Assembly: GCA_039795715.1 (NCBI GenBank)
Contig: JBDKLD010000005.1
Location: forward strand, 1-24,333
Direction: 5' to 3'
Source: JAGOSA01 sp039795715
GTDB taxonomy: Bacteria > Patescibacteriota > Minisyncoccia > Phycocordibacterales > UBA9973
DNA length: 24,333 nucleotides
In this document: piece by piece, positions 6,665 through 15,620 of the stretch
Layout: each line of letters starts with the position of its first letter
Numbering within the stretch: position 1 is the first letter of the stretch
Program-made: the position numbers and the translations under genes
Notes under the pieces: model-generated
Databases searched by the model: none
Told to the model about the DNA's origin: nothing
The model's input: the letters and a program-made list of their open reading frames with translations, nothing else

Positions 6665-7672
6665 ATGCCGTTAATCGGACCACTTGGAATAAGTAGCGAA
6701 TGGCAGCCATCACTCAAGAAAAGGCTACTGCATTTTTTCCTCATACTTGTCGGTATTTTCATTGCCGCAATTATTGCGCTTTATTTCCTGGCAACCCCAC
6801 CAAAAGATTTTCCTTCAGGAAAACTTCTCGAAATCCCGGAGGGAACGAGCGTTATAAAAACTGGGAAAATGCTAGAAGAAATGCACATCGTACGCTCTGC
6901 TGTTCTCTTTCAAACACTTGTCATTATTTTTTCTGGTGATAAAGGAGTTCGTTCAGGCTATTACATTTTTGACAGCCCACAATCTGTCGTCACTATTGCC
7001 GATAAACTTTCATTTGGGAGATATGGCATCAGTCGCGTCAAAGTAACTATCCCAGAAGGATTTAATTCTATGGAAATCGCCGACATTTTCAGTAAGGCTT
7101 TGCCTCGACTCGACAAAGCGACTTTCCAAGAATTGGCAAAGCAAAACGAGGGTTACCTTTTCCCCGAGACGTATTACTTTTTTGAGACAGCAACCCCTGG
7201 GGAAATAATTGAAACGCTCCGCAATGAATTTGCTACAAGACTTGAACCGCACCTTGAAGACATTGCAAAGTCTGGTCATACTGAGCGAGAGATACTTACT
7301 ATGGCTTCAATTATTGAAAAAGAATCAAATGGCCGAAATGATCGAGAAATGATCTCGGGTATTTTGTGGAACAGAATTGAGAAAGGTATGAGACTCGAAG
7401 TTGATGCCACTTATCTTTATACACTAGAAGATAGAGATAATAATAAACTCACCACAAAAGGCATAAAGAGCGATCCGTCTCCGTACAATACTTATAAAAA
7501 TGATGGCTTACCTCCGGGGCCTATTGGTAACCCTGGCCTTGGATCAATTAAAGCGGCACTTAACCCAACAAAGAGTGCCAATCTATTCTATATTCATGGG
7601 CGCGATGGCACAGCATACTACGCCAAAACGTATAGCCAGCATTTGGCGAACATAAGAGCGCATTTGAAATAA
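6665..7672 (+). CDS. mltG: Endolytic murein transglycosylase MltG (YceG-like)
   Basis: A 335-residue protein of typical MltG length. It has an N-terminal cytoplasmic stretch, one transmembrane helix (about 25-44, LILVGIFIAAIIALYFLA), a LysM-like subdomain with EIPEGTSVIKTGKML, and the catalytic YceG domain. Visible family motifs are EGYLFPETYYF, MASIIEKES with the putative catalytic Glu218, and the substrate-binding PSPYNTYKNDGLPPGPIGNPG. MltG cuts nascent glycan strands at the membrane and is thought to set or end peptidoglycan chains, so the organism appears to make a wall. A hairpin terminator follows within 25 bases. Confidence 0.95.
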   Translation: MPLIGPLGISSEWQPSLKKRLLHFFLILVGIFIAAIIALYFLATPPKDFPSGKLLEIPEGTSVIKTGKMLEEMHIVRSAVLFQTLVIIFSGDKGVRSGYYIFDSPQSVVTIADKLSFGRYGISRVKVTIPEGFNSMEIADIFSKALPRLDKATFQELAKQNEGYLFPETYYFFETATPGEIIETLRNEFATRLEPHLEDIAKSGHTEREILTMASIIEKESNGRNDREMISGILWNRIEKGMRLEVDATYLYTLEDRDNNKLTTKGIKSDPSPYNTYKNDGLPPGPIGNPGLGSIKAALNPTKSANLFYIHGRDGTAYYAKTYSQHLANIRAHLK

Positions 7673-7696
7673 AGCTCCAATATTGCTATCTTGAAG

Positions 7697-7723
7697 AAGT
7701 CCGCTATGAATGGTGGACTTTTT
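7697..7723 (+). terminator. Intrinsic terminator after mltG
   Basis: AAGTCCGC (7697-7704) pairs with GTGGACTT (7713-7720) over 8 bp, including one G-T wobble, around an 8-nt loop, then a short T run to 7723. The mnmA ATG begins only three bases later. Confidence 0.6.
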
Positions 7724-7725
7724 AT

Positions 7726-8847
7726 ATGGTAATAGTCAAAAGCAAAATCAAAAGTAAAACTGAGTCCACTACAGTCTTCGTCGGCCTCTCAGGCGGTGTT
7801 GACTCATCTGTCGCAGCATACCTACTCAAAAAGCAGGGCTACAATGTTGTGGGTGTCTATATGCGGACTTGGCAGCCGGATTTTATCGAATGCACCTGGC
7901 GGGACGAAAAGCGAGATGCTATGCGTGTCGCGACTCACCTCGACATACCATTTGTTTTCCTCGACGTCTCAAAGGAATACGAGGCTTTGGTGGCAAAAAA
8001 AATGATAAGTGAGTATAGGTCCGGACGTACTCCAAACCCAGATGTATTGTGTAATCGCGATATTAAATTTGGCATTTTCCTCAAGCACGCACTCAAACAC
8101 GGTGCAGACTTTGTTGCGACTGGACACTACGCTAGTATTTCAAAAGATAAAAAAGAAAATAGAATAGCTCACATACTTAGTCGTGGCAAGGACTCTACCA
8201 AAGATCAAGCATACTTCTTATGGATGCTTTCTGAACACGAGCTTTCTCGTGCCTTGTTTCCTGTTGGAAAGATGAATAAAACAGAGGTGAGAAAGCTGGC
8301 TTCCAAAATTGGTTTGCCAACTGCTACTAAAAAAGATAGTCAAGGTATTTGCTTTATAGGTGACATCAATATGAAGGATTTCTTAATGAATTATATAGAA
8401 AGTCACAAGGGAGACGTGGTAGACGAGAGCGGTGTCGTTATCGGCGAACATGATGGCGTATCATTCTACACAATAGGCGAGCGCCATGGTTTTAGGTTAT
8501 TTAGTAATAGAGCTGATGGTTTGCCATCATATATCATCGCAAAGAATGCTGAAAAAAATACGCTAACAGTAAGTCACCAGAATCCATTTCAGCTCAAAAA
8601 AGAACTATCAGCAAAAACCAATACATTTTACCTCACAGACACAAACTTCCGACTTTTTGTAGATCCCAAAAAGATTTATATCGTTGAGTCGAGATACCAT
8701 GGAGAAAAAGGCTCTGCGATGGTGAGACAAATGGCAGGGAATACTGCCGAAGTAATTTTGGTTTCATCGCCTGGTCCAGTTGTAGGTGGTCAGTCGCTTG
8801 TTGTCTACGATAAAAATGTCTGCGTTGGTGGAGGAATAATTGACTAA
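7726..8847 (+). CDS. mnmA: tRNA-specific 2-thiouridylase MnmA
   Basis: A 373-residue enzyme that adds sulfur to U34 of the tRNAs for Lys, Glu and Gln. The PP-loop motif SGGVDSSVAAYLL lies near residues 23-35. The two catalytic cysteines are visible: Cys109 in NPDVLCNRDIKFG and Cys209 in SQGICFIG. They are spaced about as in the E. coli enzyme (Cys102 and Cys199). ATGHYA and the KDQAYFLW segment are also typical, and the C-terminal beta-barrel domain is present. The 18-residue lysine-rich N-terminal extension is poorly conserved, but no better in-frame start is seen before the PP-loop. A possible extended -10 (TG-C-TATCTT, 7684-7692) precedes the terminator hairpin. The stop codon lies about 60 bases before the start preferred for the next gene. 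Confidence 0.95.
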   Translation: MVIVKSKIKSKTESTTVFVGLSGGVDSSVAAYLLKKQGYNVVGVYMRTWQPDFIECTWRDEKRDAMRVATHLDIPFVFLDVSKEYEALVAKKMISEYRSGRTPNPDVLCNRDIKFGIFLKHALKHGADFVATGHYASISKDKKENRIAHILSRGKDSTKDQAYFLWMLSEHELSRALFPVGKMNKTEVRKLASKIGLPTATKKDSQGICFIGDINMKDFLMNYIESHKGDVVDESGVVIGEHDGVSFYTIGERHGFRLFSNRADGLPSYIIAKNAEKNTLTVSHQNPFQLKKELSAKTNTFYLTDTNFRLFVDPKKIYIVESRYHGEKGSAMVRQMAGNTAEVILVSSPGPVVGGQSLVVYDKNVCVGGGIID

Positions 8848-8893
8848 TCCCCATATTTCTGCAATTTTCACTTTTATATTTATTGAAGCGAGC

Positions 8894-8899
8894 TACAAT
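8894..8899 (+). promoter_or_regulatory. -10 box supporting a leaderless GTG start
   Basis: TACAAT lies exactly six bases before a GTG (8906) in the MgtC-like frame, the same spacing as at gatB and gap. There is no clear -35. It is the main reason to prefer 8906 over the earlier TTG at 8840. Confidence 0.4.
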
Positions 8900-8905
8900 G
8901 TATGC

Positions 8906-9436
8906 GTGGACCTCACTGATCCTTTTTCATATGAAGTTTTTTCTCGCTTAGCAGTAGCCATGATTCTTGGTCTTGCGATTGGAACTGAACGAATCTATGC
9001 GCACAAAGCTGCCGGCATGCGCACATACTCTATGGTTGCTATGGGAGCGGCGCTTTTTGTCGTTATTTCACAAGTAGTCACAGCTATGTATATGGATGTT
9101 TCCAACTTTGATCCGCTCCGCATGGCAAGTCAGATTATTGTCGGTGTCGGTTTTCTTGGCTCCGGCCTCATTATTTTCAAAGATGATAAACTCTCCGGAA
9201 TTACCTCGGCGAGTGGTCTTTGGGTTTCTGCTGGTATTGGTATTGCCTCTGGATTTGGTTTATTCGGCCTAGCTCTTATGGCGACCATGATTACCTTATT
9301 CATTTTTATTGTCATTTGGGTGGTTGAAGAGCGTTTCAAAAATGTTTTCAAGAGCTTTGACAAACAAAAAATATCTGAGAAGAAGGGATCTACTAGTATT
9401 ACAGTAAGCAAAAAGCGAAAAATTTCCTCCGAATAG
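8906..9436 (+). CDS. MgtC/SapB family membrane protein
   Basis: From GTG 8906 the protein has 176 residues and begins just before the conserved RLAVAMILGLAIGTER segment that opens this family. Further family motifs are KAAGMRTYSMVAMGAALF, the IIVGVGFLGSGLIIF helix, and the TSASGLWVSAGIGIASGFG stretch. Four or five membrane helices are followed by a charged Lys/Ser-rich tail. MgtC-like proteins are linked to magnesium limitation and inhibition of F-type ATP synthase in pathogens; for small SapB-type members the role is open. An upstream TTG at 8840 would add 22 residues and overlap mnmA by eight bases; it is less likely. No magnesium-sensing leader is visible. Confidence 0.85.
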   Translation: MDLTDPFSYEVFSRLAVAMILGLAIGTERIYAHKAAGMRTYSMVAMGAALFVVISQVVTAMYMDVSNFDPLRMASQIIVGVGFLGSGLIIFKDDKLSGITSASGLWVSAGIGIASGFGLFGLALMATMITLFIFIVIWVVEERFKNVFKSFDKQKISEKKGSTSITVSKKRKISSE

Positions 9437-9481
9437 AAGGATTTTGTCAAATTAAACAATCTATTGGAAATATGGCGTTTG

Positions 9482-9490
9482 TGCTATAGT
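9482..9490 (+). promoter_or_regulatory. Extended -10 promoter of the M3 peptidase gene
   Basis: TG-C-TATAGT (TATAGT at 9485-9490). TTGGAA at 9464-9469 could be a weak -35 with a 15-base spacer. The start codon at 9519 is 28 bases downstream, so the transcript has a leader of roughly 20 nt. Confidence 0.5.
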
Positions 9491-9518
9491 TTTCGCATTC
9501 AAACAGCAAAATGACATT

Positions 9519-11369
9519 ATGCCAGCATCAAGAAAAAATAAAATAAAACCAAATAAAAAAGATATCGAGGCATTTCTCCTAGAGCTTAATACGACCTATG
9601 CAAAACTACACAAAAAATACGAAGACTTTTTCTGGACGTCGTATATGGGTGACCATAGTGTTGAGGCAGAGTTTAAAGATGCATTAATTCAACGCGATGC
9701 TTTCAAGTCCGACAGGTCATTGGCTGATAAAGTCTCTGCACTACTACCGTACGCCGATAAGAAACAAAAAGTGAGACTTCTGCATTGGAAATTGTTTTTC
9801 AGTAAATATCAAATCCCAATAGAAGTTCTTGGAATAAAGAAAGAAATTGATGAAATAGAAGCGAAAGTTCACGAGCAAAAAGCAAAGCAGAAAGAGGGCT
9901 ACATCGACCCAAAAACAAAAAAGTTTGTTACTGCATCAAAAATGAAGATGCGGACAATGCAATACACTGATCCCGATGAAAAAATTCGAAAAGCATGTTT
10001 TGATGGACTCGAGACTTTAGCACCCAGATATATAAATGAGTACATACAACTTGTTTCGCTTAAAAATACATTTGCCCAAGCACTTGGCTATGCAGATTTT
10101 TATGCATACAAACTCGAAACAGAAGAGGGCATGAAGAAGAACGATCTCTTTGCTATTTTTGATTCAATATATGGTAAAACAAAGTATGCCTTTGCCAATA
10201 TCCGCGCCCAAGAAAAAGTATTGGCAAAGCAAAAAAAGCCAGGGCTCCGCAAGCCGTGGAACTTCTCATATTTTTTGTCCGGAGATTTTGCAAAGGAAGA
10301 GGAGCCGTACTATCAATTTGATCAAGCTCTTATTCGTTGGGGTAAGTCGTTTGCATCACTTGGTATTGACTATCAAAAGGGAAAATTGCAACTTGATCTA
10401 TTGGATAGAAAGGGTAAATACAACAATGGTTTCTGCCATTGGCCAGAGCCACGATATAAAAAAGGGGATATCCAGCTTACCGGCACATCTAACTTCACCT
10501 GCAATGTTGTCTATGGCCAGTTGAGCTCGGGCAATGACGGCATGCATACACTCTTCCATGAAGGCGGCCACGCAGCTCACTTACTCAATATGAACGTACC
10601 TGATATTTGCATGAACACTGAGTATCCGCCGGGCTCGACTGCTTGGGCGGAAACGCAGAGTATGTTCCTCGACACGATCTTCTCTAGTATTGAGTGGCGA
10701 ACTCGCTACGCAAAAAATGCCGACGGACAATCGTATCCATTTGATTTGTATGAACGAAAAATTGCAAAAACGCACATGGTGATGCCCCTTGGTCTCAATA
10801 GTATGATGGCTGTCGCGAGCTTTGAAAAAGCAATGTATGAAGCAAAAAATCTTACACCACAAAAAGTAATGGCGACTGCCAAAAAAGTTTTTAAAAAGTT
10901 TTTTGACCGCAGTGTCGATAGTCTTTGGCTACTTGATGTCCCGCATATATATGCTTGGGAAAGTTCGTGCTCGTATCATGGTTATGCGCTTGCAACCCTC
11001 GCTCTTACTCAATGGCGTCAATATTTTTATAAAAAATACGGCTACATTGTAGACAACCATCGTGTCGGAAAAGAAATGGCGAAAGTTTGGCAACTTGGCT
11101 CAACGAAGACTTTTCCAGAATTCGTTAAAATGGCCACAGGCAAGAAACTGACTGCTGAAGCATTTGTACAAGGGGTTACCGCAAGCAAGGCAAAATTACT
11201 TTCTAATGCGAAAGAGAGAATAAACAAACTTTCGAAAGTGAAGCAAGATACTGGTCCAATAAAACTTAATGCTTCTATAAAAATGGTGCACGGCAAAGAA
11301 GTAGTTGCCGATAATAAGAAGAGTTTTGAGAATATGGCAGAGGTCTATAAAGCATGGTTAAATAAATAG
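9519..11369 (+). CDS. M3 family oligoendopeptidase (PepF-like)
   Basis: A 616-residue metallopeptidase. The zinc motif HEGGH (His347, Glu348, His351) is followed 27 residues later by the third ligand Glu378 in AWAETQSMFLD, the M3 arrangement. The N-terminal half is helical and lysine-rich, the C-terminal half includes the conserved AWESSCSYHGYALA segment. M3 enzymes degrade short peptides in the cytoplasm. No signal peptide is present. The N-terminus is very basic (KNKIKPNKK), and the C-terminus carries an extra basic tail after about residue 555. alaS starts one base after the stop codon, so the two are almost certainly co-transcribed. I assign the family firmly, but not the exact subfamily (PepF or carboxypeptidase-like). 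Confidence 0.9.
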   Translation: MPASRKNKIKPNKKDIEAFLLELNTTYAKLHKKYEDFFWTSYMGDHSVEAEFKDALIQRDAFKSDRSLADKVSALLPYADKKQKVRLLHWKLFFSKYQIPIEVLGIKKEIDEIEAKVHEQKAKQKEGYIDPKTKKFVTASKMKMRTMQYTDPDEKIRKACFDGLETLAPRYINEYIQLVSLKNTFAQALGYADFYAYKLETEEGMKKNDLFAIFDSIYGKTKYAFANIRAQEKVLAKQKKPGLRKPWNFSYFLSGDFAKEEEPYYQFDQALIRWGKSFASLGIDYQKGKLQLDLLDRKGKYNNGFCHWPEPRYKKGDIQLTGTSNFTCNVVYGQLSSGNDGMHTLFHEGGHAAHLLNMNVPDICMNTEYPPGSTAWAETQSMFLDTIFSSIEWRTRYAKNADGQSYPFDLYERKIAKTHMVMPLGLNSMMAVASFEKAMYEAKNLTPQKVMATAKKVFKKFFDRSVDSLWLLDVPHIYAWESSCSYHGYALATLALTQWRQYFYKKYGYIVDNHRVGKEMAKVWQLGSTKTFPEFVKMATGKKLTAEAFVQGVTASKAKLLSNAKERINKLSKVKQDTGPIKLNASIKMVHGKEVVADNKKSFENMAEVYKAWLNK

Positions 11370-11370
11370 T

Positions 11371-13110
11371 ATGCAATCAAGCGAAATCAGAAAACGATTC
11401 CTAGATTTTTTTGAGAAAAGGGGACATGCCGTCATTCCTTCGGCTTCACTTGTGCCCGCCAATGATCCATCAGTGCTCTTCAATACCGCTGGAATGCAAC
11501 CGCTCGTGCCATATCTGCTTGGCCAGCCTCATCCTGCGGGCAAACGCATCGCTAACATCCAAAAATGTGTTCGCACTGGCGATCTCGAAGATGTTGGTGA
11601 CAATAGACATTTGTCATTTTTTGAAATGATGGGCAACTGGTCACTCGGCGACTATTTCAAAGAAGATGCAGTTAAATGGAGCTATGAATTCTTAACTTCA
11701 AAAGAAGATGGGCTTGGGCTCGATACAAATCGTCTCTACTTTACCTGCTTCGAGGGTGATGAAAATGCACCACGAGATACAGGAACAGCAGACATTTGGA
11801 AGTCTCTTGGCGTGCCCGAGTCACGCATTTATTTTCTTAGTGCAGAGGATAATTGGTGGAGTCCGGGCGAAAATGGTCCATGCGGTCCAGATACCGAAAT
11901 GTTTTATGATATGACAGGCAAGCTCGGCGATTTGAGTAAAGATGACTACGTTGATGCTGTTAAGCGTGAGGATATTGTTGAAATTTGGAACGATGTCTTT
12001 ATGGAATATGAAAAACGAGATGGTAAAGTTGTCGGTAAATTAGCGACCAAGAATGTTGATACTGGCGCAGGGCTTGAACGTATGACTGCGGTGATGCAAG
12101 GCAAGACGACGGCATACGATACAGATTTATTCAAGCCCGTAATGGAATTGATAAAGAATGAAGCAAAAACATATGATGAAAAATACGCTCGCGTTGTGGC
12201 AGATCACCTCCGAACCGCACTTTTTTTATCGGCAGATCACGTTGTTCCGTCGAACAAGAATCAAGGCTATGTTTTGAGACGTCTTATTCGACGCTCTGTT
12301 GTTAAATCACTAAAGCTCTCTTTTTCCGGAGAAATCACCTATAAAATCGTAGAACTGTTTATACAAATGTACAGAGGCTACTATCCTGAAGTAGAAAGGG
12401 CAGAAAATATTAAGAATATTATTGATGAAATAGTAAAATTTAAGTCTACGCTCGAGCATGGCATGAAAGAATTTGAAAAAGGCACTGATCCTTTCGTGCT
12501 CTTTACTTCGTACGGTTTCCCAATCGAATTGACTGAGGAGCTTGCTCAAGAAAAAGGTATAGCTGTTGATCGCATAGCATTTGATGAAAAAATGAAAGAG
12601 CATCAAAAGCTTTCGCAGTCATCATCCACAGGTATGTTCAAAGGTGGCTTAGCAAATACAAATGAAGCCACGATAAAATTACACACTGCCCACCATCTTC
12701 TCCTTGCAGCCCTCCAGCAAGTCCTTGGGCCAACAGTCAAGCAACGTGGGAGTAATATTACCGAAGAGCGTCTCCGTATCGATTTTTCATATGACCGAAA
12801 AATGACCGACGAAGAAAAACAAAAAGTGGAAACTATTGTAAATGACGCAATTGAAGCCGATTACAAAGTGGTCCGTCGAGAAATGCCACTCAAGGAAGCT
12901 GAGAAACTCGGGGCAGAAATGGAATTCGGAGCAAAATATGGCGACACTGTCTCTGTCTACTTTATCGAAGACACGGCTGGGAATCACATATCAAAAGAAT
13001 TCTGTGGTGGTCCTCATGTTGAACACACAGGTATTCTTGGAAATTTCGAAATTCAGAAAGAAGAAGCCAGCTCTCAAGGTGTTCGTCGAATCAAAGCTAT
13101 TCTTAAATAA
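11371..13110 (+). CDS. alaS: Alanyl-tRNA synthetase, short form without C-Ala domain
   Basis: A 579-residue enzyme; E. coli AlaS has about 875. The N-terminal class II catalytic domain is complete (NTAGMQPLVPYL, motif 2 region KCVRTGDLEDVGDNRHLSFF with the MMGNWSLGDYF stretch, and motif 3 GAGLERM). The editing domain is also present with its metal ligands: HTAHH (His438 and His442) and CGGPH (Cys545 and His549). The protein ends at VRRIKAIL, right where the editing domain finishes, so the coiled-coil and C-Ala domains that aid tRNA binding and dimerisation are gone. No remnant lies downstream, so this looks like a natural short form, not a frameshift. It is coupled to the peptidase gene with one base between them. 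Confidence 0.95.
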   Translation: MQSSEIRKRFLDFFEKRGHAVIPSASLVPANDPSVLFNTAGMQPLVPYLLGQPHPAGKRIANIQKCVRTGDLEDVGDNRHLSFFEMMGNWSLGDYFKEDAVKWSYEFLTSKEDGLGLDTNRLYFTCFEGDENAPRDTGTADIWKSLGVPESRIYFLSAEDNWWSPGENGPCGPDTEMFYDMTGKLGDLSKDDYVDAVKREDIVEIWNDVFMEYEKRDGKVVGKLATKNVDTGAGLERMTAVMQGKTTAYDTDLFKPVMELIKNEAKTYDEKYARVVADHLRTALFLSADHVVPSNKNQGYVLRRLIRRSVVKSLKLSFSGEITYKIVELFIQMYRGYYPEVERAENIKNIIDEIVKFKSTLEHGMKEFEKGTDPFVLFTSYGFPIELTEELAQEKGIAVDRIAFDEKMKEHQKLSQSSSTGMFKGGLANTNEATIKLHTAHHLLLAALQQVLGPTVKQRGSNITEERLRIDFSYDRKMTDEEKQKVETIVNDAIEADYKVVRREMPLKEAEKLGAEMEFGAKYGDTVSVYFIEDTAGNHISKEFCGGPHVEHTGILGNFEIQKEEASSQGVRRIKAILK

Positions 13111-13122
13111 TACGACATATAG

Positions 13123-13128
13123 TATACT
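13123..13128 (+). promoter_or_regulatory. -10 box of the actin-fold protein gene
   Basis: TATACT ends nine bases before ATG 13138, suggesting a near-leaderless transcript. It also argues against a TTG start at 13129, which would sit directly next to the box. Confidence 0.55.
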
Positions 13129-13137
13129 TTGCCTGTA

Positions 13138-14307
13138 ATGGCGCTCGTGTCAAAAAGTAAAAAAATATTAGAGGCAAAAAAAAGTCTTATCCTGCATATT
13201 GGCTCTGATCGAGTAATTGGAGCACTTGGTATTTTTTCAAATAATGACCGTCCACATATTGTTGAGATTGCAGAAAAAGAAGTAAGACTTGGAGAACAAG
13301 AAAGTGAACTCCAATTTATGAAACTTTTTCGTGATGTAACAAGTAAAGTTGCCGAAATCCTTTCTCGAGGCGGACATTTTACTCCTGAGCACATCTACAT
13401 CTCCCTAGAGTCTCCATGGTTCACCGGGCAAACTCGAACTATTTATTATTCAAAAAAGACACCCTTCATTTTTACTGAAAATATTTCACATAGCCTTATT
13501 GATCAGGATTTTAAACAGTACAAAACAGAAGCCGAAGAAGCTTTCGGTGAAAAATTGCAAATGCTCGACAAGTCAGTAATCGTCACAAAACTCAATGGCT
13601 TCCAAGTTAGTTCACCAATTGGGAAAAAAGCTAGGGAAGTTTCTATTTCATACTATGCAAGCCTTAGCCCAAAATTATTTCTTGACAACCTTTGTGAAGA
13701 CTTAGAAAAAGTACTCCGTGGCAAAATTCGTTTTTTCTCTTCGTCTGCCTCACTTGCTGGTGCACTATATATGACGCTCGAGCGCTACAAGAAACTACTC
13801 GTTGTTTCAATTGGGGGCGAAGTGACGGAAGTTCTCTATCTTGAAAATGGCATTCTAATCAACAACAGTACTTTTCCGTCAGGAAGAAATTTTCTCCTTA
13901 AAACACTGGGTAATGAGCTCAAGCAAAACCCACTTGAAATTTTCTCACTTCTCAATCTTTGTAGTGCGGGTAGGGCACATGAAAATGTTACTAGAAAAGT
14001 TGATCAGATTGTTGGAGTTGTGGAAAAAGTCTGGCGAAAGCAACTACGCAAGAGTGTCCATGATGTTATTGGCCCGGTCCATAGCGATATTCCGGTCATG
14101 ACTGTAGGTTCACAAGATACGCTTTCTTTATTTAAAAATATGGTAAATAACGAACATCTCACTAGGGGGGCGCAAGAAACCGCGATTAGTTCAAAAGAGT
14201 GGGGAAATATCATTGCCTCAGATTTCTTCAAACACCAAGGTGGCAACTCGACTATTCCACCACTTCTCCTCGCTGATTGTCTGTACATTTACGGTATTAA
14301 TGTATAA
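13138..14307 (+). CDS. Actin-fold (FtsA/PilM-like) protein with degenerate phosphate loops
   Basis: A 389-residue soluble protein that appears to have the actin/Hsp70 ATPase fold in the FtsA/PilM style. The first phosphate-loop region is LILHIGSDRVIGAL (17-30), and the second is LLVVSIGGEVTEVLYLENGI (about 220-239). A late MTVGSQDTLSLFKNM segment could be the adenosine-binding loop. In canonical members the two loops begin with Asp (DIGTT, DIGGGTTD); here those positions are His20 and Ser224. ATP hydrolysis may therefore be weak or lost. The gene is followed after 11 bases by a bitopic membrane protein, echoing the pairing of PilM with PilN or of FtsA with membrane partners. Fold assignment is inference from motifs; the cellular role is unknown. 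Confidence 0.65.
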   Translation: MALVSKSKKILEAKKSLILHIGSDRVIGALGIFSNNDRPHIVEIAEKEVRLGEQESELQFMKLFRDVTSKVAEILSRGGHFTPEHIYISLESPWFTGQTRTIYYSKKTPFIFTENISHSLIDQDFKQYKTEAEEAFGEKLQMLDKSVIVTKLNGFQVSSPIGKKAREVSISYYASLSPKLFLDNLCEDLEKVLRGKIRFFSSSASLAGALYMTLERYKKLLVVSIGGEVTEVLYLENGILINNSTFPSGRNFLLKTLGNELKQNPLEIFSLLNLCSAGRAHENVTRKVDQIVGVVEKVWRKQLRKSVHDVIGPVHSDIPVMTVGSQDTLSLFKNMVNNEHLTRGAQETAISSKEWGNIIASDFFKHQGGNSTIPPLLLADCLYIYGINV

Positions 14308-14308
14308 T
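14303..14308 (+). promoter_or_regulatory. -10 box overlapping a stop codon
   Basis: A consensus TATAAT overlaps the TAA of the actin-fold gene and lies ten bases before ATG 14319. The -35 region is poor. It could give separate, near-leaderless expression of the membrane protein. Confidence 0.45.
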
Positions 14309-14318
14309 TAGAATTATT

Positions 14319-15620
14319 ATGGCGAAAAATTTTTTGAACGATATACGTCCGGCAAATCACAACGACAAAAAGTCGCGAATTGATGATGAGGAACTTGTAG
14401 AAAAAACAACTCGATCAATGAAGCTACCCCCGCGTTTCAAGGAGAAAACTTTCGAACCTGCCAACTTTCGAACAAGAAAGCCACGTAAAGTTTTGTGGTT
14501 TGTTGTTTTGATAGTAATTATTATTGCGGTAATCTCTGTCGCTTCATATTTTTCATCTGCAAAGGTTGAGGTTATCCAAAAGACCGAAACAATCTCACTT
14601 GAGAATGCCAATTTTAATGCAACGCTTGCTGGTGACAATGGGACGCTATCGTTTAAATTGGTCAAACTCTCTGCTTCGGCCGAAAAAGTAATCACAGGCG
14701 GTACTCCCACTCCAGTCAGCTCCAAGGCAACAGGCAAAGTTGTTATTTACAATAATTTCAGCACCGTACCACAAAAACTCGCCATAGACACACGTCTCTC
14801 TAGTACTGATGGCAAGATCTACAAAACAGACATTGCGACAACGGTACCAGGCATGAAGACTGAGGCTGGCAAACAAATACCTGGCTCAGTAGAAGTCGGT
14901 ATCCATGCGGACCAACCAGGATCTGCCTATAACTCTGCGCTCACAGACTTCACTATAATTGGTTTTAAGGGGACTCCTAAGTATGCCAAGTTCTCAGTTC
15001 GCTCAAAAACTATCATTTCAGGTGGTGCATCAGGTACTGGGATAGCTCTATCTGAGGCGGACGCCAAAGTTGCACACGAAGCTGCTCTTGGTATCCTTAC
15101 CGAGAAATTGGTTACCCAAGCAAAAACAAGTCTTCCTGAGTCATCTATTTTATTAGACGGTGCATATATCATTCGTGAAGACCCTGATTCTGGACAAACA
15201 GTTGCCGACAAGAACGTCATGATTGTCAAAGGATCAATTTACGGGATTCTTTTTGACGAATCTGAACTTTCAGAAATGATTGCTATTAAAGAAATTCCGC
15301 AATTCACAGATGCTGATATTTCTATACCTGAATTAGAGACATTTGCTATTAGTCTTGCAAACCCTGAAACCATCAGTGATACTACAACCACTATTACTTT
15401 TACAATGACTGGTGAAGGACACGTAGCATGGGTAGTTCCAACTAGTAAAGTCATCTCAGATCTTGCAGGATCAAAGAAAAAAGAAGTAAGCTCACTCTTG
15501 GCAAAGCAACCAAGTATAGATAAAGCCTCAGTTAAAGTTACTCCTTTTTGGGCAATGAATCTTCCGAAAAAAACTTCGTCTATTTCCTTAAAGGTAATTG
15601 ACCCAGATATAAAGAAGTAA
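14319..15620 (+). CDS. Bitopic membrane protein with large extracytoplasmic region, CPR-conserved type
   Basis: 433 residues. A charged cytoplasmic N-terminus (1-57) ends in a basic RTRKPRK stretch, followed by one transmembrane helix (about 58-78). The rest (about 79-433) is a beta-rich, Ser/Thr-rich extracytoplasmic region. The segment ATGKVVIYNNFSTVPQKLAI, then DTRLSSTDGKIYKT and IPGSVEVGIHADQPGSAYN resembles a domain I recall in many CPR membrane proteins, sometimes labelled baseplate J-like; that name is not a proven function. The basic residues before the helix predict N-inside topology. The gene pairs with the actin-fold gene upstream, suggesting a joint envelope-associated complex. 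Confidence 0.6.
   Translation: MAKNFLNDIRPANHNDKKSRIDDEELVEKTTRSMKLPPRFKEKTFEPANFRTRKPRKVLWFVVLIVIIIAVISVASYFSSAKVEVIQKTETISLENANFNATLAGDNGTLSFKLVKLSASAEKVITGGTPTPVSSKATGKVVIYNNFSTVPQKLAIDTRLSSTDGKIYKTDIATTVPGMKTEAGKQIPGSVEVGIHADQPGSAYNSALTDFTIIGFKGTPKYAKFSVRSKTIISGGASGTGIALSEADAKVAHEAALGILTEKLVTQAKTSLPESSILLDGAYIIREDPDSGQTVADKNVMIVKGSIYGILFDESELSEMIAIKEIPQFTDADISIPELETFAISLANPETISDTTTTITFTMTGEGHVAWVVPTSKVISDLAGSKKKEVSSLLAKQPSIDKASVKVTPFWAMNLPKKTSSISLKVIDPDIKK

Noticed and set aside
13129..13137. TTG start for the actin-fold protein
   Set aside because: The TTG directly abuts the -10 box, so it would not be transcribed; ATG 13138 fits better.
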